This document shows positions 1 through 9,600 of a stretch of 24,812 bases of DNA, piece after piece. The translations under genes and the position numbers were made by a program. The stretch comes from Symbiodinium natans (Eukaryota > Sar > Dinophyceae > Suessiales > Symbiodiniaceae): positions 1-24,812 of the forward strand of contig CAJNDS010001281.1 in assembly GCA_905221605.1 (NCBI GenBank), read 5' to 3'. Positions within the stretch are counted from its first letter, which is position 1. Each line of letters opens with the position of its first letter. Below the pieces are notes generated by a model that was not told where the DNA came from, ran no database searches, and saw nothing but the letters and a program-made list of their open reading frames with translations.

Positions 1-1431
1 AGCTGATGCTCATGATGCTCCCCTCCTGCCTCGTCAAATGCGCGCAATGACTCGGGCAGTTGGTTTTGCAACGCCTGGCGCCTAGGAGGGCCCTGTGGCC
101 GGAAATACGCCCAGCTGATGCTCATGATGCTCCCCTCCTGCCTCGTCAATTGCGCGCAATGACTCGGGCAGTTGGTTTTGCAACGCCTGGCGCCTAGGAG
201 GGCCCTGTGGCCGGAAATACGCCCAGCTGATGCTCATGATGCTCCCCTCCTTCCTCGTCAAATGTGCGCAATGACTCGGGCAGTTGGTTTTGCAACGCCT
301 GGCGCCTAGGAGGGCCCTGTGGCCGGAAATACGCCCAGCTGATGCTCATGATGCTTCCCTCCTGCCTCGTCAAATGCGCGCAATGACTCGGGCAGTTGGT
401 TTTGCAACGCCTGGCGCCTAGGAGGGCCCTGTGGCCGGAAATACGCCCAGCTGATGCTCATGATGCTCCCCTCCTGCCTCGTCAAATGCGCGCAATGACT
501 CGGGCAGTTGGTTTTGCAACGCCTGGCGGAGGGCCCTGTGGCCGGAAATACGCCCAGCTGCTCATGATGCTCCCCTCCTGCCTCGTCAAATGCGCGCAAT
601 GACTCGGGCAGTTGGTTTTGCAACGCCTGGCGCCTAGGAGGGCCCTGTGGCCGGAAATACGCCCAGCTGATGCTCATGATGCTCCCCTCCTGCCTCGTCA
701 AATGCGCGCAATGACTCGGGCAGTTGGTTTTGCAACGCCTGGCGCCTAGGAGGGGCCTGTGGCCGGAAATACGCCCAGCTGATGCTCATGATGCTCCCCT
801 CCTGCCTCGTCAAATGCGCGCAATGACTCGGGCAGTTGGTTTTGCAACGCCCGGCACCTGGGAGGGCCCTGTGGCCGGAAATACGCCCAGCTGATGCTCA
901 TGATGCTCCCCCCTGCCTCGTCAAGCGCGCAATGACTCGGGCAGTTGGTTTTGCAACGCCGCCTAGGCAAATACGATGCCAGGGCCCATGCAATGGCCAA
1001 CGCCTGGCGCCTAGGAGGGCCCTGTGGCCGGAAATACGCCCAGCTGATGCTCATGATGCTCCCCCTCCTGCCTCGTCAAATGCGCGCAATGACTCGGGCA
1101 GTTGGTTTTGCAACGCCTGGCGCCTAGGAGGGCCCTGTGGCCGGAAATACGCCCAGCTGATGCTCATGATGCTCCCCTCCTGCCTCGTCAAATGCGCGCA
1201 ATGACTCGGGCAGTTGGTTTTGCAACGCCTGGCGCCTAGGAGGGCCCTGTGGCCGGAAATACGCCCAGCTGATGCTCATGATGCTCCCCTCCTGCCTCGT
1301 CAAATGCGCGCAATGACTCGGGCAGTTGGTTTTGCAACGCCTGGCGCCTAGGAGGGTCCTGTGGCCGGAAATACGCCCAGCTGATGCTCATGATGCTCCC
1401 CTCCTGCCTCGTCAAATGCGCGCAATGACTC
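1..1431. repeat. 112-bp tandem satellite, left block
   Basis: About 13 head-to-tail copies of a 112-bp unit; the landmark AGCTGATGCT recurs at 1, 113, 225, 337 and 449, giving the period directly. Most copies are nearly identical. Degenerate copies lie at about 530-560 (internal deletions) and 905-1010 (rearranged, with unrelated filler). Because 112 is not a multiple of 3, any open frame shifts with each copy, so the ORFs here are not genes. The array runs off the window and ends inside a unit at ...AATGACTC (1431), after which unrelated sequence begins. Confidence 0.97.
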
Positions 1432-1447
1432 CCAAGACCCTCGAAAC
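1432..1447 (+). repeat. Left terminal inverted repeat (putative)
   Basis: CCAAGACCCTCGAAAC starts at the first base after the satellite block and matches the reverse complement of 23135-23150 (CCAGGACCTTCTAAAC) at 13 of 16 positions. The preceding bases TC (1430-1431) reappear at 23151-23152. The sequence also resembles a degenerate CCCTAAA tract, so an independent origin of the similarity is possible. Confidence 0.5.
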
Positions 1448-1879
1448 CCCAAGTTTTTGGTTCCAGGGCCCAAAAAGATGTCATTTGCAAGCACAGAGCT
1501 TCAACCTGTCAGTTGCCGTACATAAATGGGGTTTATGTCCAAGTGGGGGGTGTTCAGGGTTGACATGTCAGAGTTCAGGCTGTCAAGATGAACAGGGCTC
1601 TCTAGGCGTGTCATGTTTATACGGGTCAGGATATGAGAAAGATGCCAATGCTGGGTTGTCTGGGCTTCACTCCAGACACGATGGCGCTCCATTTCTCCGC
1701 TCACTCCATCGCCTTCTTGTGCCACTGAAGGGCTACATACCAGCTCCACCTCTCTAGGACAGAGAGGCCCAAGTGTTTGGGATGAGAAAGTAGTGCCATC
1801 CTGGGCTCATGCAAATCATTTGAGCTGCGGATCCCACTTACAGTAAACTGAGAAAGAAATCGATAATTGGGCGAAGCTG
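1432..1879. other. Unassigned segment next to the left satellite
   Basis: No convincing exon. An 82-residue open frame on the minus strand (1501-1749) has mixed composition and could be a terminal exon of gene E, but I see no family feature in it. The first 16 bases (1432-1447) form the left half of an imperfect inverted repeat with 23135-23150. Confidence 0.4.
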
Positions 1880-2110
1880 CCGCTTGACCCTGCCCACAAG
1901 GTCTTCTTCCAAATAGTTACTGGCCCGCATGGGGTTTGTGAGTCGAGCTGCATCAAGGGTCAGGTGATCCAGTCTTAGGGATAGACCAGAAGTATATACA
2001 AATCCAAGCACTCGGAACACAGAGGAACAGAAAAAGGCCCATGTCAATCGAGGCACTGATGGCACTTGGGTCGGATCTTCCAAAGCATCTTCTTGGCTGC
2101 GATGGCCTCC
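1880..2110 (-). CDS. Gene E, C-terminal exons
   Basis: Two nearby frames carry C-terminal blocks: LWKIRPKCHQCLD (about 2070-2110) and NPMRASNYLEEDLVGRVKRQ (about 1880-1940). They must be joined across an intron or frame change. NP...EED.VGR.KR is the block I associate with the end of this family. The remaining C-terminus, if any, is not resolved. Confidence 0.5.
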
Positions 2111-5100
2111 CTTGCCAGCCCTTGGTTGGTGCAGTGAGTAGTCCTGAAACACTGCCGAACAGTGGAATGAAATCAATCTGATACTGATGCTCACAACTGC
2201 AGTCCAGAGATTCCAGACAGAGCAGCGTGATTCATGTCGTTGTATTGCTCTGCTGCCAACAGCTCGCGTTCATCGGGGATCGACGAAGCATTGCTGAACA
2301 CGGATCGCAAGGAGTCCAGGCTGAAAAACAGGGCAGCCCTCAAGAGGTCATGGTGAGTCCGGGTCCGGTCTGCAACCCGCCAGCAAACAGTAGCCAGCCA
2401 CCTCACCAGCATCACAGACTCCTCAGCAGGATGTAGAAATCCCTGAAACAGGCCTGAAACCAGGATCGAGTCCTTAACCTAGTTTTATGCTTGCACCCCT
2501 TGGTGCGCTTGTGGGTTGCTTTTCTTTAGGCTTTAGGGTTTAGAGTTTAAGGCTTTATGATTTAAGGGTTCAGAGTTATTAAGGAAGGGTTTCATGAAGG
2601 GTTTAGGGGTTAAGGGTTGGGTTTGGGTTGGTTTTGGGGAGACCGTAGACCACCGAAATATCTGCCAAGGCTCCGCTCCTGACAGATGCTTTTGCGCCAT
2701 GGTCGGGAACGCATTCTTTGGCTTCAGCGCATCCAGAGAGAACGGAGGGGCTCGGCAACCTTGGGATCTCAGGGGTTTGGGGGCCTTGGACCTTAACCTC
2801 CGACACCACGAATGGGGACTAGCTAGTGCTTGCAGGCAAGATGCGAACCTTCTCAGCTTTGCACAGTTCGATGAACTCCGCATAAGCGTGGGCCAAGCGA
2901 TCAGCTTGACTGGAGCCAGGCCATACATCACGCGTAGCCGTCAATTCTAGTAGCGCCTCAGTTCCACAACATGATAACACGGGTCAAGCACATGCACACG
3001 CATGGGCCATGGCATTCCAGAACTGCTTCGATGTGCTGGCCCCGCTACACTGGCTGACGCATCTGCAGACAGCGCCAGGTCGACCACATGCAAGTAGTCT
3101 GGCCACACACGTTCCACAGATAATCCTGGTAGGAGTACCCATGGAGATTTGGATGCTCGCCGTGCAAAGGTTGCATCATCGACTTTCCTAAGATGGCAGC
3201 AGCACACCCTATAGATGGCACGTGCCAGACCCCTTATATCCCAGAAGCAGGGCTGCGCATTTTGGGTGGCTGTGTTTGAGGCTCCCCTGGGATCCCAAAC
3301 CTTTAGAAGCTAGCCCCTCCAAGTCCCCAATAAAGCCGTGAAGCAGTTTAGTCCCTCCAAAACCAACCCAAAAAATCTCAGCAAGAAAAACAAGGACCAG
3401 GCTGTTGCCGCCACCTCCTGGCTACTGTGCATCCTGGTTGCGAGCAGTGAGGGGGACATAGGGGGACGATTTGGGGGGACGACTTGTTTCTGGCAGCCCA
3501 GCCACGTTTCCCGATGTTTGGCTGCCCTGCCATAGGTTGTGTAGAGCAGTTCGGACGAAGGATTTCTGGAGGCCTCAACACAAAGGGGGGGGGTTCAATC
3601 TTTGCTTCGACATACTAGGCTGTCACTGATAGAAAAACCAAGGGGCTTCACACGCATGGCACACGTTGGTGCTGACCCAAGATCGCTTGAGCTTGAAAGC
3701 CTTTTTCACATAGGCCTGATCCCCCTTGAAGCCTGTCCAGATACCCCTCCATCCACCAGCGATGACCTCTTCTGCAGCGCCTGCGTGTGAGTCACAGGAG
3801 ACAGCAGGAATCTAGAGCGAGACTGCAACATTGCCCCCACCCCAGCCTACCTGGAACGGGATCACCCCAGCAGTTGTGCGTAAAGGTGGTGCCAAGCTGC
3901 AATTGCTGGAGCGACCATACTACAGCCATGTCTAGCTGTGAGACCTTGGCTTACTTGGTTTTCTAGAAAGCACACACTACACACATGTGAACTGTTACAG
4001 GTGCCATAAAACTGCAGCCCAGGGTCCGTGTCTTCAGTGGCTTGGTTATTGTCCAGGCAATAGATAGGAAGGAGTGCATCCAGTGTCGATGTGGGAGCGG
4101 CTCCGGGATGTGACGATGTGCGGACCACTGCTGATTGAAGACTCAGAACGAGGAAGGTGCGACGGCGGTGAGCATCCGCATCGTCGCCGTGCAGTTCTAG
4201 AGGGACACAGCGTTCGAGCTCAGCATCCTCAGCTGGGATTGCCCGGCTAGAGGACACAGGGTTCGGGCTTTAGGGTGATGATGTGCTCATGTCTTTGCAT
4301 TCAAATATTTCTATAGAGGCAGGCTTCTGAGAGATCTTTCAGCACGGGATGCTTCTGAAACCACCTCGGGTCTATGGTAATATATGGAGGCGTGGGGTAT
4401 ACTATAGCTATATTCGGGTTTGGAAACCTGAAGTTTCGTTGCTGGACATTCTGTTGACTACTGAGAGCTGCTGATGTTCGAACTGAGTAACTCTGTGTGC
4501 TGGATGTGTTTCCAGTACTTGAGCAGATCCTTGGTTGGTGCCATCCAAGGTACTCTGCTCCTGCGTTGGGCAAAATCAGCCGCTGGCCAAGGCGCGCCCG
4601 GTTGTCCACATAGAAGCCGCTGGAACTCAGATCTCGAATAGTTGTAAATTGATTGGAACCTAGGCTGCGCAAGTCAGCCATGCATGCACAAGCACAAATT
4701 CAGAATTCATATCCAGCAGCACAGGAATTCATGCAGCAAGACACGTTTCATGCGGCATCATGACATGCCAGCTGGACTCATAGATCTGCTGTTCCACTGG
4801 CCTCTTTCGGTCGATCAGCAAAACCGGCACCCTGAGCTTGCGCACCGGTGTCTTCCACAGACCGACAGCTGCTGCAGGCCCTTGCAGAGGTGCTACCGAG
4901 GCACTCCCGGGGCCTTGGCAAAATCTTGCGCCAACTTTGTCGGTTGATCCAAGACACGAAGGTTCTATAGGAGTTTTTGCCCGGCGCATACCCCGCAAGG
5001 TCCTGAAGGCTGGCCCTTAGCTAGGAGGTCTGCAGTGCGTCGAACCATTTGAATTGTTTTCACGAGCCAGTCCAAAACGACCAAGTGTCGGGAGAAACTG

Positions 5101-5237
5101 ATACGGAATGCGATTAGCAATCGAGTCGATCAGCCGCTTTATCTTCTCAGCAGACAATGTACGGCCAATAGCCAAAATGTCTTCAAGGAGGTCCATCGTC
5201 CATGGGCCATGTTTCGAAGAGGAAACCACACCCCTAG
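1880..5237 (-). CDS. Gene E: multi-exon protein of a presumed dinoflagellate-expanded family, function unknown
   Basis: At least nine protein-like exons follow one another on the minus strand in an order I recall from an abundant, unnamed family in Symbiodiniaceae-type proteomes (recollection, not a search). In order: LLEDILAIGRTLSAEKIKRL (5050-5236); SSWHVMMPHETC (4729-4990); a 4301-4681 exon; VPLELHGDDADAHRRR (4030-4257); WTGFKGDQAYVKKAF followed by a CHAC pair (3647-3780); WPDYLHVVDLALSADA (3050-3190); AYAEFIELCKAEKVRI (2833-2935); MLVRWLATVCWRVADR (2195-2412); LWKIRPKCH and EEDLVGRVKR (1880-2110). No catalytic motif is recognised. Exon edges are approximate and frames change between exons. 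The breadth of conserved-looking blocks suggests a near full-length member. A domesticated or transposon-borne gene is possible. Confidence 0.6.
2195..2412 (-). CDS. Gene E exon with MLVRWLATVCWRVADR
   Basis: Reads MLVRWLATVCWRVADRTRTH, then HDLLRAALFFSLDSLRSVF and IPDERELLAAEQYNDM. It is a helical, evenly composed stretch with tryptophans, typical of a folded domain. The last residues before the stop at 2191 may be intronic. Confidence 0.6.
2833..2935 (-). CDS. Gene E exon with AYAEFIELCKAEKVRI
   Basis: Reads SSQADRLAHAYAEFIELCKA then EKVRILPAST, an amphipathic helix, before an in-frame TAG. This short frame lies between two stronger gene E exons. A spacer with degenerate TTTAGGG repeats (2520-2640) separates it from the next exon. 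Confidence 0.5.
3050..3190 (-). CDS. Gene E exon with WPDYLHVVDLAL
   Basis: The frame reads FARRASKSPWVLLPGLSVER, then VWPDYLHVVDLALSADASAS. The H-x2-D pair in a hydrophobic helix is the recognisable family block. The reading continues through a mixed stretch towards 2947, but that part is less clearly coding. Confidence 0.55.
3647..3780 (-). CDS. Gene E exon with WTGFKGD and CHAC blocks
   Basis: Opens after CACGCAG| at 3781 and reads AAEEVIAGGWRGIWTGFKGD, then QAYVKKAFKLKRSWVSTNVC and HACEA. The GxKGDxxYxKKAF stretch and the following C-x2-C pair suit a small zinc-binding or nucleic-acid-binding element (inference). The likely end is a GC donor, GAA|GCCCC, at 3646. Confidence 0.6.
4030..4257 (-). 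CDS. Gene E exon with the HGDDADAHRRR block
   Basis: Reads AEDAELERCVPLELHGDDAD, then AHRRRTFLVLSLQSAVVRTS, and later LLPIYCLDNNQATEDT. A proline/leucine strand followed by HGD(D/G)AD and a hydrophobic stretch is the feature I most strongly associate with the gene E family. Acidic residues here could bind metal, but no known catalytic triad is evident. The frame becomes weak below about 4030. Confidence 0.6.
4301..4681 (-). CDS. Gene E, third exon (Ser/Asn/Gln-rich segment)
   Basis: A 126-residue frame open from a methionine (MADLRSLGSNQFTTIRDLSS) to a stop at 4301. It is rich in S, N, Q and T, with short charged patches and a late HPVLKDLSEACLY stretch. It lies between two exons with family-like motifs, so it is probably part of the same gene. 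It could also be a separate small gene starting at that methionine. Confidence 0.4.
   Translation of the reverse strand: MADLRSLGSNQFTTIRDLSSSGFYVDNRARLGQRLILPNAGAEYLGWHQPRICSSTGNTSSTQSYSVRTSAALSSQQNVQQRNFRFPNPNIAIVYPTPPYITIDPRWFQKHPVLKDLSEACLYRNI
4729..4990 (-). CDS. Gene E, second exon
   Basis: An acceptor-like CTTCAG|G opens this exon near 4999. Two frames are open. The one ending VPVLLIDRKRPVEQQIYESS then WHVMMPHETCLAA carries a PHE-type motif that I associate with the gene E family. The other frame reads YAPGKNSYRTFVSWINRQSW, so one frame may be right for each half if an unrecognised intron lies between. Confidence 0.45.
5050..5236 (-). CDS. Gene E, N-terminal exon
   Basis: Reads KHGPWTMDLLEDILAIGRTL and continues with AEKIKRLIDSIANRI and QFLPTLGRFGLARENN. 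The exon can start after an AG at about 5238. A methionine within it (MDLLED) is a candidate start, but the residues upstream also look coding, so the true start is undetermined. The 3' edge is not fixed. Confidence 0.55.
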
Positions 5238-5251
5238 TCAGACAAAAAGTG

Positions 5252-5271
5252 CACACACACACACACACACC
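5252..5271 (+). repeat. (CA)n microsatellite
   Basis: Ten uninterrupted CA units, just upstream of the gene E N-terminal exon. Confidence 0.95.
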
Positions 5272-5284
5272 TCGAGATTGTGCT

Positions 5285-6428
5285 CCATGATATGGACTTC
5301 AGGTTTTGGAAGTTTAGGGTTGGGGTTTAGTGTTTAAACCATTATTCGCGGAATTAACGCTACAGATACCACTGAATTCGGGCAGCTAGTGTGTGTCTTC
5401 GGCAGTCGTGCTACCTGAAGTGGGGGTTATAGTCCAGTATGGTTTAATTGGACTTAGGGCTCCGGGTTTTTTTGGCTAGCGTGTGGCTAAATGAAGGGGC
5501 CCAGATTTTGCAGCCAAAACACGACACATTGCGAGGGCCAGGGTTGCGAGGTTAGGGTCTAGGATAGCAAGCCCAGAAACATGAACCCCCCCCACCCCTT
5601 AATGCCCAGCCTGAATTCCCAGTTCCTGAAACTCTGCTTGAACCTTACAGCCCAGTTCCAACAGAAACCTTGGGCCCCAAGCACAAACAAAAAGCCCACA
5701 CCGTGTTTCAGGATTCACGGGTATTACGCGTTTAGGGTTGAGGTTTACTGTTTCGGGTTTCGGGTTTAGTTTTTTTGTTTTACCGGATAGGTTCCAGGCT
5801 ACCCTAAACCCTAAACCCTACACCCTAGACCCTAGACCCTAATCCCTAAACCCTAAACCCCTAAACCCTGTACGTTAATTCAGGGAATTTTGGGTTTATA
5901 CTTTTCCGGTTGTGCCGCAACCCTGCCGCGATCTCAGGTTACACACGCACCTGCCGAGCGCTCTGGCTTCCCAGCAACAATTAGAAGGGTTCATTGTGTT
6001 GGTTTTTTTTTGTCGGCTGGCTCGGGGGTCTGAGTCAGCACCATGTCCAGTGACACCACCACAGCTGCTTGTGAAGCTGCAATGTTTCATTACTCCCAGC
6101 ACGGCTTCTGCACTAGCTAGGTTCTACGTGCAATGCATGTATAGATCAAACTACGCATGGCTCCGATCGGGGGTGAGGCAGTGCTGCCGCTGCTGCTGCA
6201 CTTGCTGGCCGCTACTGTGGCTGCTCTGGCTGTGGTTTTAGTACAGCAGTGGCCTCCTCTCCCGATCTTCCCCCTAATTGCACCGCAGCACTGGACTGCA
6301 CATGTGTTTAAACAACTCGAGTCAAAACCTCAAACTGGGCTCCATATCGCGATCACCAGACCACCAGACATCGAATGCATCAGCCATCAATTGCGCGCCC
6401 CTGCAGCGAAATCGAGGGTGGCAGGAAT
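5285..6428. other. Spacer between gene D and gene E
   Basis: No credible exon on either strand. It holds degenerate telomere-like tracts (TTTAGGG-like at 5310-5330 and 5725-5770; CCCTAAA at 5799-5869). The plus-strand open frames at 5912-6241 and 6157-6520 are low-quality and partly lie opposite the gene D terminal exon. Confidence 0.6.
5799..5869 (+). repeat. Telomere-like CCCTAAA tract
   Basis: About nine CCCTAAA-like heptamers with substitutions (CCCTACA, CCCTAGA, CCCTAAT), downstream of gene D. Interstitial and degenerate, so not a chromosome end. Confidence 0.9.
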
Positions 6429-6604
6429 TCAAGACATTGTGTACATCCCCTGCACTAGCTCATCCATCCCACCTTCAGCACCACTCTCAGCAGCAGTGTC
6501 AGCACTCTTCGATGGCTTGATTCCATGCAGCCTCAGCCCGCGCACGCCCTCCTTGATGTCGCTGTAGACTGCCCTCATGCTCTCGGTGGTTTTCTCGAGG
6601 GCAC
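6429..6604 (-). CDS. Gene D, terminal exon
   Basis: Begins after CCTCAG| at 6605. The phase is supplied by the previous exon's last base at 6761 (CAAC|GTGAC), giving Arg at the junction. Reads ALEKTTESMRAVYSDIKEGV, then RGLRLHGIKPSKSADTAAES, and ends GMYTMS with TGA at 6429-6431. Charged and helical. Confidence 0.8.
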
Positions 6605-9600
6605 CTGAGGCAGATTAGACAGGGCAGAGGCTTAAACCTTCTAAGAAAAAACGAAACCCAACCACTAAACCGTAAGCACTGAACCCATTAACCCCTAAAC
6701 CCTTGACCCCTTAATCCCTCAACCCCAAACACGGGACAGTTTTTAAATCGACCGTGTCACGTTGCTTCTCGTCGTAGGTTGCACCCTCCTTCTTAGTCTC
6801 TGCGTCAAATTCTTGCAGCACCAGCTTCACTGTATCCTTGTGGCCCTGCAATGAGCCGGCCAGCTCGGTCGAGTGTGGTACCTTTCGAAGATCGCAGACC
6901 AAAGCAGAGATCCTGCCCTCATCACCCAAGAGCCTGACAGATGAATTTAACGCAACTGAAATTTGCATATACAATCGTCTGACACACAACCCACCCCGGG
7001 CCTCTTGAAGGCGGTGACAAGGGCTTTGTCCTGAACCTGCTCTGGTGTGAGCACCTTTTTGGGCTTCGGCATCTTCAGGGGCTTGCCGTCTGACCCCAAC
7101 ATCGAGGAGCTCGCAGCAGCGATGTCACTGGCAAAGGCATCGAGCTGCGGCTTGAGAATGTCGGCACTGGGCTTGCTTCTGATGCGGGCACTGATCTTAA
7201 CCTGACCACAAATAACAAAATACTGCAGGTATACATGCACGTGCGCTATCCATGCACACATCCACTCCGCCTCCTGCGCGTGCTCTTTCTCTCTCGATTT
7301 TTCATTCACGATGGACTTAAGAACGCGATACATTCGCGCTGCTGGCATGTCAGGCGCCTGCAGAGCAATAGTAGAAGCATAAAAAGCCTAAACCCTAAAC
7401 CTTAAATTTCAAGCCCTAAGCCCTAACCCCTAACCCCTAACACGCAGCTTCCATCCAAGGCTTGTCCTGTCCTGCGGATGAGCCTTGCCCTCTTGACCTC
7501 GACAGCAAGAGTTGGCGGGTTTGCTTAGGTTGGTGGGTTCTGGAGTTTGGGTATAAGGTTCAGGGTTTGGAGGATAATTGGGGTCAAAGGGTGGGAGTTG
7601 AGAGATCCGGGGCCTGCAAGTTGGAAGGGTGACTGGGCGCAGGGCTGCAAATCTCAGAATGTCAGTTCTTAATTGAAGTGAAGAGGAGCCGCTGAACCCC
7701 GAAATCATCACTTCGTTAGTGAAGCGCAGAGGAAGGGTTCCTGGGCATATCCTACAGAATCAAGGCAATATTCGGTATTGGGCCTTGGACCCGGAACCCC
7801 CTTCTTCTCACCACCTCGATGTACCCTGAACCCTCAGCCCTAACTTAAGCTGACCCCAAACCCTAAACTTGAACGAAACCCTCCTAAACCCTAAACCCTA
7901 AGCCCTAAACACTAAACCCAAAACCCTAAGCGCAGAGGAAGGGTTCGTGGATACAATCCATGGCAATATTCGGTATTGGGCCTCGGGCCCGGAACCCCCC
8001 CCCCCTTCTTCTCATCACCTCGATGTACCCTAAACCCTCAACCCTAACTTAAGCTGATCCTAAACCCTAAACAGTAATGAAACCCTCCTTAACCCTTGAG
8101 CCCTAAGCCCTAAACCCTAAACCCTAGCAAAACCTATAGAAACACACGTGTAACTCAGTCACCTTCAACCAGCTTCTGCACGAAGAGCTTGCCCTCTTCC
8201 CCTGGAAACTTCGCGTAGAGTTGGATGAGGGACATCTTGGCTGCAGGAAACGAGCCCGTGCTCGCACAGGCTTCCAAATTCAAAAGCTATGTATAGGCAA
8301 GAGACGGTACAGTACAAGTCGGAGTCCTTGTCTTTGGTGGTGACTTTGTAGCGCTCCTCCACAGTGACAGTCGCCAGGGTTGGATCCAACATGACCTGCC
8401 GCATGAAGGCGAACCTGGGTTACACACGTGCATGTGAAGATGCTGATACACACGTCTGCAAAGCGAAAACCCTTCCAATTGTGGCAGGCGGCCGCTCCTG
8501 ATCTGTTTTCATCATTTCGTACTTGTTGCAAAGGGCTACATCCGCTTCCGACGGACTGGACTTCTTGCCACGCATGAAACGTCCCACCCAGGAGTAGCGC
8601 CGCTTGCGCTCAGGATACGGCATGTCCTTGCGTATCATAGCCTAGCGCAGTATAGACCAGCTAGTGCAAGCTGTACAGTGATCGAGCTAGCACACCATCT
8701 CCATCCAGGACACACTGGGGTGAGTCATGTTCTGAATGCGGAGTCTCTCATCCGGACTCAACTCCGTGACTGGCCTCCTAGCCTTCGGACTGGCTTTGCA
8801 GGGGGAAGCCTTCGGAAGGGCTTTGTACGGGGAAGGCTGCGGCTTGCTGGGGGAAGCCTTTGGATGGGCTTTGCAAGGGGAAGTCTTTGGCGATGCTCTT
8901 GGACTCTTCCGAGGCTTGCTTGCCTGAGAAAAAAACCATGGATATATGCAGATATTAATTCAAACACCCAAACCCGGGCTCGGAATTTGGAAACACAGTC
9001 AAAGCAGTTGCGACACTGAGGCATGGGCATCCGGGCTGGACTTCGCACGGAAGCGCCGCTGCGGAGTGGCAACTGGTCGTTGATTTGCAGAGGGTGGCTT
9101 CTTCTGAGGCGTTGTCTCCTGGGCCCTCTGTGAAGCTTCAGCACTCACCTGGAAGTCCTGATCAGAAGTCGGGGTTCAGGTTTCGGCCAAGGATTATCGG
9201 GGGCACATGGTCTTTGGTATTCCGGGGCTGTTGAAAGATTTCATGGCTGAGACCCTAAACCCTGAACCTAAACCCTAAACCCTAAAGCCTCAAACCCTAA
9301 ACCCTAAACCCTTAAACTAAACCCTAAACCCTGATCTACGATGCCCGTAGTGTAGAATCACTGTCCTCTGCTTCCATGGGCGCCTGCGCACCCTGACCGT
9401 TGCATTTTGCTGGAACACTGCTCGAGGCAGTCTTTGCCTTCTTGGAAGCAGGTTCTCCTGAAACGGGGGGTCTCTTGGGACTGCGCTTCTGGCCCTTGTG
9501 TGCTCCTGCAGGCTGACTGGCTGTCTCATTCTCTTCACACTGTGACGCAGAGTTTGCGGACGTGAGTGCTGCCTTATTTTCTGGGGCTGGCTTGGGCTGT

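Noticed and set aside
1-1431. CRISPR array
   Set aside because: The 112-bp units are contiguous with no unique spacers and the surroundings are eukaryotic.
306-1757. ORFs of 60-143 codons across the satellite on both strands (and the same at 23048-24043)
   Set aside because: They are frame-shifted readings of the 112-bp unit; the period is not a multiple of 3 and reading frames change with each copy.
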